64,000 bases of DNA, from the NCBI GenBank assembly GCA_021502835.1, contig JAKFGP010000040.1, positions 62,001 through 126,000 on the forward strand, given 5' to 3'. Numbering within the stretch: the first letter of the stretch is position 1; each line of letters begins with the position of its first letter. Of the stretch, positions 10,557-19,981 are shown one piece after another. A model generated the notes under the pieces. That model did no database searches. It had not been told where the DNA came from and was given only the letters and a program-made list of their open reading frames with translations. Source of the DNA: Streptomyces thinghirensis (GTDB taxonomy: Bacteria > Actinomycetota > Actinomycetia > Streptomycetales > Streptomycetaceae). Both the position numbers and the translations under genes were made by a program.

Positions 10557-11010
10557 GACCTTCTCCATCCGAGTGCTTTCCGTCCCTTCGTCGACCGAAG
10601 CCGACCGCGGTGGCGACGCCGTGGGACGTGTCACGGTCGGAGAGTTCGAAGAGCGCTTCCCGATGAGTCTCACCTACTGGGGTGCGCGTCAGTATGAAGA
10701 CAGTTGGGCGCGATCCTTGAGGGTGCTCGTCGAGGGTGCGGACGACGCCACGTCGTGTCTCGTCTCATCCATTACAGACCCGGTGCACAGCAATTTCGTC
10801 TTCTGCTGGCCCCTGTACAGGTCCGGAAGCACCGTCTACGTACAGAACTCGATCATCTTCCTTGATGAGCTGGAAGAAGAATTCTCACCTGACGAGCCCT
10901 GGCGCTTCGTGGAAGCGCGCTCCACGGTCGACGAGGACGGGCAGGAGATCTCCGAGTGGCAGACGACGATTGCGGCAGTGAGAGAGGCTCTCCGGACGAT
11001 GTGCCCATAG
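10553..11010 (+). CDS. CdiI-type immunity protein for the Rhs toxin tip
   Basis: A cytoplasmic protein of about 150 residues that should bind and neutralise the adjacent toxin. The body reads FSIRVLSVPSSTEADRG, then VGEFEERFPMSLTYWGARQY, VFCWPLYRSGSTVYVQN and SEWQTTIAAVREAL, a pattern I recognise from contact-dependent growth inhibition immunity proteins that accompany Ntox21-like tips. The homologous part starts in a different frame from any good start codon. The toxin stop and an ATG overlap as ATGA at 10553-10556, and adding one T near 10559 would give MRPFSIRVLSVP. I therefore place the start at 10553 and infer a one-base deletion. Overlap with the toxin gene ensures co-expression. Confidence 0.72.
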
Positions 11011-11439
11011 CGCGGCGGCCACCGCCGGCGCCGGGCCAACGTAGTTGGTGACGTGGGGTACAGTCATCCGCCCCGATTCGCCAGCCCCCCGCCCCGTATG
11101 GCAGACTAACGGGGTTGCTCGGTCGAGTGCCGATGCTGCGCGCCTCCCGCCGGGGGGACCGGAAGCGAGTCCCACAGTACTCGTCGTCCCTGATCAGGGG
11201 CGGACGTACGGGAATCTTCCGGGAAGTGTCAGCGGGGTGCAGACCAGGCACCCGGTGGGCCTCTCGCCCCCGGTCCGCGGTTCCGGAAGGGCCCGCACTC
11301 CCCATGCAGGGAAGTCCCGAAGAGGGACATCCATGTCAGCGAGAGTGCGACACGCCCGACCGCGTGGGTCGGAGGGGAGTGGAATGACAAGGGATCACCG
11401 GGTTCAGAGCGTTTCGAGAGACAGGACTACTGAGTAGCC
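11011..11439 (+). other. Leader and promoter region of the S10 operon
   Basis: 429 bp without a believable gene. It holds G/C-rich inverted segments, such as ccccgt and acggggt flanking atggcagacta around 11093-11116, and several short hairpin-capable stretches up to 11330. The region between the accessory toxin island and rpsJ must contain the main promoter of the ribosomal cluster. A possible -10 is cagact near 11101, but no convincing -35 lies at 17-18 bp, so I do not assign one. No transfer RNA is visible. Confidence 0.5.
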
Positions 11440-11748
11440 ATGGCGGGACAGAAGATCCGCATCCGGCTCAAGGCCTACGACCACGAGGTCATCGACTCTT
11501 CGGCGAAGAAGATCGTCGAGACGGTGACTCGCACTGGTGCGTCGGTCGCGGGCCCGGTGCCGCTGCCCACTGAGAAGAACGTGTACTGCGTCATCAAGTC
11601 GCCGCACAAGTACAAGGACTCGCGCGAGCACTTCGAGATGCGCACGCACAAGCGCCTGATCGACATCCTCGACCCGACCCCCAAGACCGTTGACTCTCTG
11701 ATGCGACTCGACCTCCCGGCCGGTGTCGACATCGAGATCAAGCTCTGA
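11440..11748 (+). CDS. rpsJ: 30S ribosomal protein S10
   Basis: A 102-residue protein of the 30S head and first gene of the S10 operon; S10 also serves as NusE in antitermination. It has an intact frame with the diagnostic [39 protein letters not shown] and [20 protein letters not shown]. Length matches the family. The next gene, rplC, begins 16 bases after its stop. Confidence 0.98.
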   Translation: MAGQKIRIRLKAYDHEVIDSSAKKIVETVTRTGASVAGPVPLPTEKNVYCVIKSPHKYKDSREHFEMRTHKRLIDILDPTPKTVDSLMRLDLPAGVDIEIKL

Positions 11749-11764
11749 GGGCGGTGATCTGAAG

Positions 11765-12420
11765 ATGACCAAGCAGATCAAGGGCATCCTGGGCGAGAAG
11801 CTCGGCATGACGCAGGTGTGGGACGAGAACAACCGTGTTGTTCCGGTCACCGTCGTCAAGGCCGGCCCCAACGTCGTCACCCAGGTCCGTACGAACGACG
11901 TCGACGGCTACGAGTCCGTCCAGATCGCGTTCGGCGAGATCGACCCGCGCAAGGTGAACAAGCCCCTCAAGGGCCACTTCGCCAAGGCCGACGTCACCCC
12001 CCGCCGCCACCTCGTCGAGATCCGCACGGCCGACGCCGCCGAGTACACGCTCGGTCAGGAAGTCACCGCCGAGGTCTTCGAGTCCGGCGTGAAGGTCGAC
12101 GTCACCGGCAAGAGCAAGGGCAAGGGCTTCGCCGGTGTCATGAAGCGTCACAACTTCAAGGGCCTCGGCGCCGGACACGGCACCCAGCGCAAGCACCGCT
12201 CCCCCGGTTCCATCGGTGGCTGCGCCACCTGGGCCGCGTGTTCAAGGGCCTCCGCATGGCCGGCCGCATGGGCAACGAGCGGGTCACCACCCAGAACCTG
12301 ACCGTCCACGCCGTTGACGCGGAGAAGGGTCTGCTGCTCATCAAGGGCGCGGTTCCCGGTCCGAACGGCGGCCTCGTCCTGGTCCGCACTGCGGCCAAGG
12401 GGGCCTGGTGTAACCGATGA
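11765..12420 (+). CDS. rplC: 50S ribosomal protein L3 (frameshifted)
   Basis: An early-assembly protein of the large subunit close to the peptidyl transferase centre. The N-terminus [20 protein letters not shown] and the extended loop [20 protein letters not shown] are clear. A frameshift near 12226 precedes [18 protein letters not shown], after which the C-terminal barrel ([19 protein letters not shown]) is read to the end. The usual end is near AAKGA; here the frame runs a few residues further and stops at 12418-12420 overlapping the rplD ATG, so the last residues may reflect another small error. The start ATG at 11765 is chosen over upstream codons because it matches the family N-terminus. 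Confidence 0.95.
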
Positions 12421-13073
12421 GCACTGTTGACATCCTTTCGCCTGCCGGCGAGAAGACCGGAAGCGTCGAGCTCCCCGCGGAGATCTTCGGCGTGGAGAAG
12501 ATCAGCATCCCGCTGATCCACCAGGTCGTCGTCGCGCAGAACGCCGCTGCCCGTCAGGGCACGCACAAGACCAAGCGTCGCGGTGAGGTCCGTGGTGGCG
12601 GCAAGAAGCCGTACCGCCAGAAGGGCACCGGCCGCGCCCGCCAGGGTTCGACCCGTGCGCCGCAGTTCGCCGGCGGTGGCGTCGTCCACGGCCCGCAGCC
12701 GCGTGACTACTCGCAGCGGACCCCGAAGAAGATGAAGGCCGCGGCCCTGCGCCACGCCCTCACCGACCGGGCCCGCCACGACCGCATCCACGTCGTCACC
12801 GGCGTCATCGAGGGCGACAACCCGTCCACGAAGGCCGCCCGGACGCTGTTCGGCAAGATCTCGGAGCGCAAGAACCTGCTCCTGGTCGTCGACCGCGCCG
12901 ACGAGGCCGCGTGGCTGTCCGCCCGCAACCTGCCCCAGATCCACATCCTGGAGCCGGGCCAGCTGAACACGTACGACGTTCTCGTCTCGGACGACGTGGT
13001 CTTCACCCAGGCCGCCTTCGAGTCCTTCGTGTCCGGCCCCAAGGCTGCTGACACCGAAGGGAGCGAAGCCTGA
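12417..13073 (+). CDS. rplD: 50S ribosomal protein L4
   Basis: A 218-residue large-subunit protein with an extended loop reaching the exit tunnel; in some bacteria L4 also regulates this operon. Intact frame: [20 protein letters not shown], the loop [19 protein letters not shown] and [20 protein letters not shown], then the globular part with [18 protein letters not shown]. Start overlaps the end of rplC (ATGA) and its stop overlaps the rplW ATG at 13073, so translation is coupled across three genes. Confidence 0.98.
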   Translation: MSTVDILSPAGEKTGSVELPAEIFGVEKISIPLIHQVVVAQNAAARQGTHKTKRRGEVRGGGKKPYRQKGTGRARQGSTRAPQFAGGGVVHGPQPRDYSQRTPKKMKAAALRHALTDRARHDRIHVVTGVIEGDNPSTKAARTLFGKISERKNLLLVVDRADEAAWLSARNLPQIHILEPGQLNTYDVLVSDDVVFTQAAFESFVSGPKAADTEGSEA

Positions 13074-13492
13074 TGGCTACGCGTCACCCGAGCATCGCCT
13101 CCAAGGCGGCCAAGGCCGCCAAGGCCGCGCGCGTCGCCAAGGCGCGTCGCCACGAGGCCGAGGGCAAGAACACCGTCGTCACGCCGGTCAGCAAGTCGTT
13201 CACGGACCCCCGTGACGTGCTGCTGAAGCCGGTCGTCTCCGAGAAGAGCTACGCGCTCCTCGACGAGAACAAGTACACGTTCGTCGTCGCGCCGGGCTCC
13301 AACAAGACCCAGATCAAGGAGGCCGTCCAGGCGGTCTTCTCGGTCAAGGTCACCGGCGTCAACACGATCAACCGCCAGGGCAAGCGCAAGCGGACCCGCA
13401 CCGGCTTCGGCAAGCGTGCCGACAGCAAGCGCGCGATCGTGACCCTTGCCGAGGGCGACCGTATCGACATCTTCGGCGGTCCGACCTCCTGA
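13073..13492 (+). CDS. rplW: 50S ribosomal protein L23
   Basis: A 139-residue protein at the tunnel exit where trigger factor and SRP dock. An alanine/lysine-rich N-terminal extension (about 40 residues, typical of streptomycetes) precedes the conserved [20 protein letters not shown] and [20 protein letters not shown]. The loop [20 protein letters not shown] is usual for the family. Frame intact. ATG overlaps the final base of the rplD stop. Confidence 0.97.
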   Translation: MATRHPSIASKAAKAAKAARVAKARRHEAEGKNTVVTPVSKSFTDPRDVLLKPVVSEKSYALLDENKYTFVVAPGSNKTQIKEAVQAVFSVKVTGVNTINRQGKRKRTRTGFGKRADSKRAIVTLAEGDRIDIFGGPTS

Positions 13493-13533
13493 CGGAGGTC
13501 CGGATCGTCCGGAATCGGACGAGGACTGAGAAA

Positions 13534-14371
13534 ATGGGAATCCGCAAGTACAAGCCGACTACGCCGGGCCGTCGTGGCTCCAGCGTCGCCGACTTCGTCG
13601 AGGTCACGCGGTCCACGCCGGAGAAGTCGCTGGTCCGCCCGCTGCACAGCAAGGGCGGCCGTAACAACGCCGGTCGTGTGACCGTTCGCCACCAGGGTGG
13701 CGGACACAAGCGCGCCTACCGCGTGATCGACTTCCGTCGTCACGACAAGGACGGCGTGCCGGCGAAGGTCGCGCACATCGAGTACGACCCCAACCGCACC
13801 GCGCGCATCGCGCTGCTGCACTACGCCGACGGCGAGAAGCGCTACATCCTCGCCCCGCGCAACCTGCAGCAGGGTGACCGCGTCGAGAACGGTCCCGGGG
13901 CCGACATCAAGCCGGGCAACAACCTGGCGCTCCGCAACATCCCGGTCGGTACCACGATCCACGCGATCGAGCTCCGTCCCGGTGGCGGTGCCAAGTTCGC
14001 CCGCTCCGCCGGTGCCTCCGTGCAGCTGCTCGCGAAGGAGGGCCAGATGGCCCACCTGCGCATGCCGTCCGGAGAGATCCGCCTGGTCGACGTGCGCTGC
14101 CGCGCCACCGTCGGCGAGGTCGGCAACGCCGAGCAGAGCAACATCAACTGGGGCAAAGGCGGGCCGTAAGCGCTGGCTGGGCGTTCGCCCGACCGTGCGT
14201 GGTGTGGTCATGAACCCGGTGGACCACCCGCACGGTGGTGGCGAAGGCCGTACCTCGGGTGGTCGCCACCCGGTGTCCCCGTGGGGCAAGAAGGAAGGCC
14301 GTACTCGTTCGCCCAAGAAGGCGTCGAACAAGTACATCGTCCGCCGCCGCAAGACGAACAAGAAGCGCTAA
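13534..14371 (+). CDS. rplB: 50S ribosomal protein L2 (frameshifted)
   Basis: A highly conserved large-subunit protein needed for subunit association and peptidyl transferase function. It starts [20 protein letters not shown] and continues [20 protein letters not shown] to NIEQSN-type sequence at 14150. An extra A near 14155 (ggcaaaggc) breaks the frame; the second half reads [20 protein letters not shown], with the catalytically implicated histidine in [20 protein letters not shown], and ends RRRKTNKKR. Joined length is about 278 residues, as in other streptomycetes. Confidence 0.97.
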
Positions 14372-14383
14372 GGACGGGTTGAG

Positions 14384-14665
14384 ATGCCTCGTAGCTTGAA
14401 GAAGGGACCCTTCGTCGACGACCACCTGATCAAGAAGGTGGACACGCAGAACGAAGCCGGTTCCAAGAACGTCATCAAGACCTGGTCCCGTCGCTCGATG
14501 ATCGTCCCGGCGATGCTCGGCCACACGATCGCGGTGCACAACGGCAAGACCCACATCCCGGTGTTTGTCACCGAGTCCATGGTCGGCCACAAGCTCGGCG
14601 AGTTCTCGCCGACGCGCACCTTCCGGGGTCACGTCAAGGACGACCGGAAGTCGAAGCGCCGCTAG
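14384..14665 (+). CDS. rpsS: 30S ribosomal protein S19
   Basis: A 93-residue protein of the 30S head that contacts S13 and the A-site finger. Intact: [40 protein letters not shown] and [19 protein letters not shown]. It lies 12 bases after rplB. Length and motifs are exactly those expected. Confidence 0.98.
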   Translation: MPRSLKKGPFVDDHLIKKVDTQNEAGSKNVIKTWSRRSMIVPAMLGHTIAVHNGKTHIPVFVTESMVGHKLGEFSPTRTFRGHVKDDRKSKRR

Positions 14666-14685
14666 TCAGCGGGGTGTGAAAGATC

Positions 14686-15056
14686 ATGACAAACACTGAA
14701 GGGACAACCATGGAAGCCAGGGCCCAGGCGCGGTACATCCGCGTCACGCCCATGAAGGCCCGCCGCGTGGTGGACCTCATCCGTGGCATGGATGCCACGG
14801 AGGCTCAGGCGGTCCTGCGTTTCGCCCCGCAGGCCGCGAGCGTGCCGGTCGGCAAGGTGCTGGACAGCGCCATTGCCAACGCCGCGCACAACTACGACCA
14901 CACCGACGCCGACAGCCTCGTCATTTCCGAGGCCTACGTCGACGAGGGCCCGACCCTGAAGCGGTTCCGTCCGCGCGCCCAGGGCCGCGCCTACCGGATC
15001 CGCAAGCGGACCAGCCACATCACCGTGGTCGTCAGCAGGCGGAAGGAACCCGGTAA
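14686..15056 (+). CDS. rplV: 50S ribosomal protein L22 (frameshift near 3' end)
   Basis: A large-subunit protein whose beta hairpin lines the exit tunnel next to L4. The body is intact: [39 protein letters not shown] and [21 protein letters not shown] small error near 15038 (agcaggcgg where agcagcaag is expected) hides the true stop, the TAA at 15054-15056, which overlaps the rpsC ATG. Two starts are possible: ATG 14686 and ATG 14710 (MEARAQ). The second has the better ribosome binding site (gaaggga, six bases upstream) and gives the 115-residue family length. Confidence 0.95.
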
Positions 15057-15895
15057 TGGGCCAGAAGGTAAACCCGCACGGGTTCCGGCTCGGTGTCACG
15101 ACCGACTTCAAGTCGCGTTGGTACGCCGACAAGCTGTACAAGGACTACGTCAAGGAAGACGTCGCCATCCGTCGGATGATGACGTCCGGCATGGAGCGCG
15201 CCGGCATCTCGAAGGTCGAGATCGAGCGCACCCGTGACCGCGTGCGGGTGGACATCCACACCGCTCGTCCCGGCATCGTCATCGGCCGCCGCGGCGCCGA
15301 GGCCGACCGCATCCGCGGTGACCTGGAGAAGCTGACCGGCAAGCAGGTCCAGCTGAACATCCTCGAGGTCAAGAGCCCGGAGACGGACGCTCAGCTGGTG
15401 GCCCAGGCCGTCGCCGAGCAGCTCTCCTCCCGCGTCTCCTTCCGTCGTGCCATGCGCAAGAGCATGCAGGGCACGATGAAGGCCGGCGCCAAGGGCATCA
15501 AGATCCAGTGCGGTGGCCGCCTCGGTGGCGCCGAGATGTCCCGCTCGGAGTTCTACCGCGAGGGCCGTGTGCCCCTGCACACGCTCCGCGCGAACGTGGA
15601 CTACGGCTTCTTCGAGGCCAAGACGACCTTCGGCCGCATCGGTGTGAAGGTCTGGATCTACAAGGGCGACGTCAAGAACATCGCCGAGGTCCGCGCCGAG
15701 AACGCCGCTGCCCGCGCCGGCAACCGCCCGGCCCGTGGTGGCAACGACCGCCCGGCCCGTGGTGGCCGCGGTGGCGAGCGTGGCGGTCGCGGTCGCAAGC
15801 CGCAGCAGCAGTCCGCGCCGGCTGCCGAGGCCCCCAAGGCCGAGGCTCCCGCCGCCGCTGCCGCTCCGGCTGAGAGCACCGGAACGGAGGCCTGA
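15056..15895 (+). CDS. rpsC: 30S ribosomal protein S3
   Basis: A 279-residue protein at the mRNA entry tunnel, where it helps unwind message. Intact frame: [20 protein letters not shown], then a KH domain with [20 protein letters not shown], and the C-terminal domain [21 protein letters not shown] streptomycete-type tail of about 60 residues follows, rich in arginine and glycine ([14 protein letters not shown]) and then alanine, probably disordered. The ATG overlaps the inferred rplV stop. Confidence 0.98.
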   Translation: MGQKVNPHGFRLGVTTDFKSRWYADKLYKDYVKEDVAIRRMMTSGMERAGISKVEIERTRDRVRVDIHTARPGIVIGRRGAEADRIRGDLEKLTGKQVQLNILEVKSPETDAQLVAQAVAEQLSSRVSFRRAMRKSMQGTMKAGAKGIKIQCGGRLGGAEMSRSEFYREGRVPLHTLRANVDYGFFEAKTTFGRIGVKVWIYKGDVKNIAEVRAENAAARAGNRPARGGNDRPARGGRGGERGGRGRKPQQQSAPAAEAPKAEAPAAAAAPAESTGTEA

Positions 15896-15900
15896 CCGAA

Positions 15901-16318
15901 ATGCTGATCCCCCGTAGGGTCAAGCACCGCAAGCAGCACCACCCGAAGCGCCGTGGTCAGGCCAAGGGCGGTACGACGGTTGCGTTCGGCGAGTACGGCA
16001 TCCAGGCCCTCACGCCGGCGTACGTGACCAACCGCCAGATCGAGGCGGCCCGTATCGCGATGACCCGCCACATCAAGCGTGGCGGCAAGGTCTGGATCAA
16101 CATCTACCCGGACCGCCCGCTCACGAAGAAGCCGGCCGAGACCCGCATGGGTTCCGTAAGGGTTCCCCGAGTGGTGGATCGCGAACGTGCACCCGGGCCG
16201 GGTCATGTTCGAGCTGTCCTACCCCAACGAGAAGATCGCCCGTGAGGCGCTGACTCGTGCGGCCCACAAGCTGCCGATGAAGTGCCGGATCGTCAAGCGC
16301 GAGGCAGGTGAAGCGTGA
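15901..16318 (+). CDS. rplP: 50S ribosomal protein L16 (frameshifted)
   Basis: A large-subunit protein near the A and P sites, needed for tRNA accommodation. The first part is [20 protein letters not shown], then [20 protein letters not shown] and [20 protein letters not shown]. One or two extra bases near 16156-16165 break the frame, after which [20 protein letters not shown] and [16 protein letters not shown] complete the protein. The stop TGA at 16316-16318 shares its A with the rpmC start. Joined length is 139 residues, as expected. Confidence 0.95.
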
Positions 16319-16542
16319 TGTCGGCCGGTACCAAGGCGTCCGAGCTGCGCGAACTGGGTGACGAGGAGCTTCTGGCGAAGCTCCGCGAAGCCAGGGAAGA
16401 GCTGTTCAACCTCCGCTTCCAGGCGGCGACGGGTCAGCTCGAGAACCACGGTCGGCTCAAGGCCGTCCGCAAGGACATCGCGCGGATCTACACCCTGATG
16501 CGTGAGCGCGAGCTGGGCATCGAGACGGTGGAGAGCGCCTGA
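16318..16542 (+). CDS. rpmC: 50S ribosomal protein L29
   Basis: A 74-residue helical hairpin protein next to the tunnel exit. Intact: [40 protein letters not shown] and [19 protein letters not shown] use the ATG at 16318 rather than the GTG one codon earlier because TGATG coupling with rplP is the usual arrangement. Its stop overlaps the rpsQ ATG. Confidence 0.97.
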   Translation: MSAGTKASELRELGDEELLAKLREAREELFNLRFQAATGQLENHGRLKAVRKDIARIYTLMRERELGIETVESA

Positions 16543-16826
16543 TGAGCGAGAGCAACGTGACTGAAGAGACGAAGGCCGGCCGCGGCTTCCGCAAGACCCG
16601 TCAGGGTCTGGTCGTCAGCGACAAGATGGACAAGACCGTCGTCGTCGCCGTCGAGGACCGCGTGACCCACGCGCTGTACGGCAAGGTCATCCGCCGTACC
16701 AACAAGCTCAAGGCTCACGACGAGCAGAACGCCGCGGCGTCGGCGACCGTGTCCTCCTCATGGAGACCCGGTCGCTGTCCGCGACGAGCGCTGGCGCGTC
16801 GTCGAGGTCCTCGAGAAGGCCAGTAA
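16542..16826 (+). CDS. rpsQ: 30S ribosomal protein S17 (frameshifted)
   Basis: An OB-fold primary rRNA-binding protein of the 30S body. [16 protein letters not shown] and [20 protein letters not shown] are followed by [20 protein letters not shown]. After DEQNAA an indel near 16740 and another near 16770 scramble the frame; the expected [13 protein letters not shown] and [11 protein letters not shown] can be read in the other frames. The TAA is at 16824-16826. Length is about 95 residues. Confidence 0.93.
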   Translation: MSESNVTEETKAGRGFRKTRQGLVVSDKMDKTVVVAVEDRVTHALYGKVIRRTNKLKAHDEQNAAASATVSSSWRPGRCPRRALARRRGPREGQ

Positions 16827-16869
16827 TTTCCTGCGGGCAAACCCGCAGGTCAGTTCCGCCAGGCCTCGG

Positions 16870-16898
16870 CGAGAAGCGTGAAGCACTCACGCTTCTCG
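16870..16898 (+). promoter_or_regulatory. Perfect hairpin between rpsQ and rplN
   Basis: The arms gagaagcgtgaa and ttcacgcttctc-type sequence around gcac form a stem of about twelve pairs with a very short loop, in the 103-bp gap before rplN. There is no T run, so it is more likely an RNA-processing or attenuation structure than a strong terminator, because the ribosomal genes on both sides must be co-expressed. Confidence 0.5.
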
Positions 16899-16929
16899 CC
16901 GGGAACCGGCAGACAATCAGGAGATAGAC

Positions 16930-17297
16930 GTGATCCAGCAGGAGTCGCGGCTTCGTGTCGCCGACAACACGGGTGCGAAGGAAATTCTCACCATCCGTGT
17001 GCTCGGTGGCTCGGGCCGCCGCTACGCGGGTATCGGTGACGTCATCGTCGCCACCGTCAAGGACGCGATCCCCGGTGGCAACGTGAAGAAGGGTGACGTC
17101 GTCAAGGCGGTCATCGTTCGCACCGTCAAGGAGCGCCGCCGTCCGGACGGCTCGTACATCCGCTTCGACGAGAACGCCGCCGTCATTCTGAAGAACGACG
17201 GCGACCCTCGCGGCACCCGTATCTTCGGCCCGGTGGGCCGCGAGCTGCGCGAGAAGAAGTTCATGAAGATCATCTCCTCGCGCCGGAGGTGCTGTAG
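16930..17297 (+). CDS. rplN: 50S ribosomal protein L14 (frameshift at 3' end)
   Basis: A large-subunit protein at the subunit interface. [40 protein letters not shown] and [20 protein letters not shown] are diagnostic. A missing C near 17277 (atctcctcgcg where atctccctcgcg is expected) makes the frame run on into rplX and looks like a fusion. With the base restored, the normal C-terminus SLAPEVL is followed by TAG at 17295-17297. About 100 bp separate it from rpsQ, holding a hairpin (gagaagcgtgaa with ttcacgcttctc, 16870-16898). Confidence 0.95.
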
Positions 17298-17298
17298 C

Positions 17299-17622
17299 AT
17301 GAAGATCAAGAAGGGCGACCTGGTCCAGGTCATCACCGGTAAGGACAAGGGCAAGCAGGGCAAGGTCATCGCGGCCTTCCCCCGTGAGGACCGTGTCCTG
17401 GTCGAGGGTGTCAACCGGGTCAAGAAGCACACCAAGGCCGGGCCGACCGCTCGCGGTTCGCAGGCCGGCGGCATCGTGACCACCGAGGCCCCGATCCACG
17501 TCTCCAACGTCCAGCTGGTCGTGGAGAAGGACGGCAACAAGGTCGTCACGCGCGTCGGTTACCGCTTCGACGACGAGGGCAACAAGGTTCGCGTTGCCAA
17601 GCGGACGGGTGAGGACATCTGA
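17299..17622 (+). CDS. rplX: 50S ribosomal protein L24
   Basis: A 107-residue assembly-initiator protein of the large subunit. ATG at 17299 begins [20 protein letters not shown], the KOW motif, followed by [20 protein letters not shown] and [20 protein letters not shown]. The start is one base after the corrected rplN stop. Its stop overlaps the rplE ATG (TGATG). Confidence 0.97.
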   Translation: MKIKKGDLVQVITGKDKGKQGKVIAAFPREDRVLVEGVNRVKKHTKAGPTARGSQAGGIVTTEAPIHVSNVQLVVEKDGNKVVTRVGYRFDDEGNKVRVAKRTGEDI

Positions 17623-18180
17623 TGGCTACCACCACCACTCCGCGTCTGAAGACGAAGTACCGCGAGGAGATCGCGGGCAAGCTGCGTGAGGAGTTCTCGT
17701 ACGAGAACGTCATGCAGATCCCCGGCCTCGTCAAGATCGTGGTCAACATGGGTGTGGGCGACGCCGCCCGCGACTCCAAGCTGATCGAGGGCGCCATCCG
17801 CGACCTCACCACGATCACCGGTCAGAAAGCCGGCCGTCACCAAGGCCCGCAAGTCCATCGCGCAGTTCAAGCTGCGTGAGGGCCAGCCGATCGGTGCCCA
17901 CGTCACGCTCCGTGGCGACCGCATGTGGGAGTTCCTGGACCGCACCCTGTCGCTCGCGCTGCCGCGCATCCGCGACTTCCGTGGTCTGTCCCCCAAGCAG
18001 TTCGACGGCCGTGGCAACTACACCTTCGGTCTCACCGAGCAGGTCATGTTCCACGAGATCGACCAGGACAAGATCGACCGCACCCGGGGTATGGACATCA
18101 CCGTGGTGACCACGGCGACCAACGACGCTGAGGGCCGCGCGCTCCTTCGTCACCTCGGCTTCCCCTTCAAGGAGGCGTGA
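17622..18180 (+). CDS. rplE: 50S ribosomal protein L5 (frameshifted)
   Basis: Binds 5S rRNA in the central protuberance. [20 protein letters not shown] and [20 protein letters not shown] lead to [11 protein letters not shown]. An extra base near 17828 follows, and the other frame continues [40 protein letters not shown] and [19 protein letters not shown] to the TGA at 18180. Joined length 185 residues is normal. Confidence 0.96.
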
Positions 18181-18185
18181 GCGAG

Positions 18186-18371
18186 ATGGCGAAGAAGGCT
18201 CTGATTGCCAAGGCTGCTCGCAAGCCCAAGTTCGGTGTTCGTGGCTACACGCGCTGCCAGCGCTGCGGCCGTCCGCACTCCGTGTACCGCAAGTTCGGCC
18301 TGTGCCGCGTGTGCCTTCGTGAGATGGCTCACCGTGGCGAGCTGCCGGGCGTGACCAAGAGCTCCTGGTAA
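18186..18371 (+). CDS. rpsZ: 30S ribosomal protein S14, zinc-binding type
   Basis: A 61-residue short S14 with an intact zinc ribbon: cysteines at residues 24, 27, 40 and 43 ([20 protein letters not shown]). This is the zinc-containing (C+) form. Streptomycetes usually also carry a zinc-free paralogue elsewhere, induced when zinc is scarce through Zur. ATG at 18186 follows rplE by five bases. It ends [11 protein letters not shown]. Confidence 0.98.
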   Translation: MAKKALIAKAARKPKFGVRGYTRCQRCGRPHSVYRKFGLCRVCLREMAHRGELPGVTKSSW

Positions 18372-18580
18372 TCCGGTAATTCCGGGTTATTCAGGCTCTC
18401 GGTAACGCATCTGGGTCGGCAGGGGCCCACCCTCGCATGCATTAGGCTTGTGGGGTTGGGCGTCTGCCGCCGGACGACTTACTACGCCGTAGGTCCACCG
18501 CGCCGCACCCGTCCCGTCTCGGATCGGGGAGAGGGATGGCGCACCAGGAAACCCCGGCGAGAGAGGCCGAAGGCCAATTC

Positions 18581-18980
18581 ATGACCATGACTGATCCGAT
18601 CGCAGACATGCTTACGCGTCTGCGGAACGCGAACTCGGCGTACCACGACTCCGTGACGATGCCGGCGTCCAAGATCAAGTCTCACATCGCGGAGATCCTC
18701 CAGCAGGAGGGCTTCATCACGGGCTGGAAGACCGAGGACGCCGAGGTTGGCAAGAGACCTCGTCCTCGAGCTGAAGTTCGGCCCGAACCGTGAGCGCTCC
18801 ATCGCGGGCATCAAGCGGATCTCCAAGCCCGGTCTCCGGGTGTACGCGAAGTCCACCAACCTGCCCAAGGTGCTGGGTGGCCTCGGCGTGGCGATCATCT
18901 CCACGTCGCACGGGCTCCTCACCGACAAGCAGGCCGGCAAGAAGGGCGTGGGTGGGGAAGTCCTCGCCTACGTCTGGTAG
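18581..18980 (+). CDS. rpsH: 30S ribosomal protein S8 (frameshifted)
   Basis: Binds helix 21 of 16S rRNA and, in E. coli, represses the spc operon. [20 protein letters not shown] and [20 protein letters not shown] are followed by a frameshift near 18755. The second half reads [40 protein letters not shown] and [12 protein letters not shown] 18581 has gaagg seven bases upstream. An in-frame ATG at 18536 behind ggggagaggg would add [15 protein letters not shown] and cannot be excluded. The 209 bp before this gene is the longest break inside the spc cluster and may hold a secondary promoter. Confidence 0.95.
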
Positions 18981-19004
18981 CGGAAGGGAACGGAGGAAAC
19001 AGCT

Positions 19005-19546
19005 ATGTCGCGCATCGGCAAGCTCCCCATCGCGGTTCCCGCCGGCGTGGACGTCACCATCGACGACCGTACGGTTTCGGTCAAGGGCCCGAAGGGCTCG
19101 CTGACTACACCGTCGTGGCGCCGATCGACATCGCCAAGGGTGAGGACGGCGTTCTGAACGTCACCCGCCCCAACGACGAGCGTCAGAGCAAGGCCCTGCA
19201 CGGCCTGTCCGCACGCTGGTGGCGAACATGATCACCGGCGTGACGCGGGTTTGCGTGGAAGAAGCTTCGAGATCAGCGGTGTCGGTTACCGCGTGCTCGC
19301 CAAGGGTTCGAACCTGGAGTTCTCCCTCGGCTACAGCCACCCGATCCTGGTCGAGGCGCCCCGAGGGCATCACCTTCAAGGTGGAGAACCCGACCCACTT
19401 CTCGGTCGAGGGCATCGACAAGCAGAAGGTCGGCGAGGTTGCGGCCAACATCCGCAAGCTGCGCAAGCCTGACCCGTACAAGGCCAAGGGCGTCAAGTAC
19501 GAGGGCGAAGTCATCCGCCGCAAGGTCGGAAAGGCGGGTAAAGTAA
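19005..19546 (+). CDS. rplF: 50S ribosomal protein L6 (several frameshifts)
   Basis: A large-subunit protein near the factor-binding site. It starts [20 protein letters not shown] after a strong cggaggaaa binding site. Indels near 19100, 19213, 19255, 19364 and 19538 break the frame, but every segment is readable: [60 protein letters not shown] and [20 protein letters not shown]. An extra A at 19540 (ggtaaagtaa) hides the stop after VGKAGK; the corrected TAA is at 19544-19546. Expected length 179 residues. Confidence 0.95.
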
Positions 19547-19549
19547 GCC

Positions 19550-19941
19550 ATGGCATACGGACAGAAGATCCTCAAGGGCGACGCATACAAGCGCGCCGCG
19601 ATCAAGCGCCGTCACATCCGGATTCGCAAGAATCTCTCGGGTACGGCGGAGCGTCCCCGTCTGGTCGTTACCCGCTCGAACCGCCACATCGTGGCCCAGG
19701 TGATCGACGACCTCAAGGGTCACACCCTTTGCGTCGGCGTCCACCCTGGACACCTCGATCCGTGGCGGCGAGGGGCCGACAAGTCGGCGCAGGCCAGGCA
19801 GGTCGGCGCCCTGGTCGCCGAGCGTGCCAAGGCTGCGCGGTGTCGAGGCCGTGGTCTTCGACAGCGGTGGCGCAACCAGTACGCCGGGCGCATCGCCGCC
19901 CTGGCGGACGCCACGCCCGCGAAGCCGGTCTGAAGTTCTGA
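19550..19941 (+). CDS. rplR: 50S ribosomal protein L18 (frameshifted)
   Basis: A 5S rRNA-binding protein of the central protuberance. [40 protein letters not shown] and [18 protein letters not shown] are in frame. Errors near 19735-19775 and 19840-19920 shift the rest, which should read [20 protein letters not shown] and [13 protein letters not shown], then AREAGLKF and TGA at 19939-19941. ATG is three bases after the corrected rplF stop. Confidence 0.94.
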
Positions 19942-19981
19942 CCCGGTTCCGTATCGCTAGCGGAAACAAGAGGTAATTCCA

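Noticed and set aside
11011..11439. Transfer RNA or a second small gene in front of rpsJ
   Set aside because: No cloverleaf-like pairing or CCA-adjacent arm is visible, and the open frames there have no binding site or coding character.
12400..12420. A C-terminal extension of L3 (WCNR)
   Set aside because: The family ends at AAKGA; the extra residues are more likely caused by a small indel before the true stop.
15658..16206. Long minus-strand reading frames across the ribosomal genes and elsewhere
   Set aside because: They are mirror frames of GC-rich coding DNA with alanine/arginine/glycine-heavy translations and no domain or binding site.
16930..17622. A 230-residue reading frame looking like an L14-L24 fusion protein
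   Set aside because: Restoring one C near 17277 gives the normal L14 C-terminus and a TAG at 17295, followed by the L24 ATG. The fusion is a sequencing artefact.
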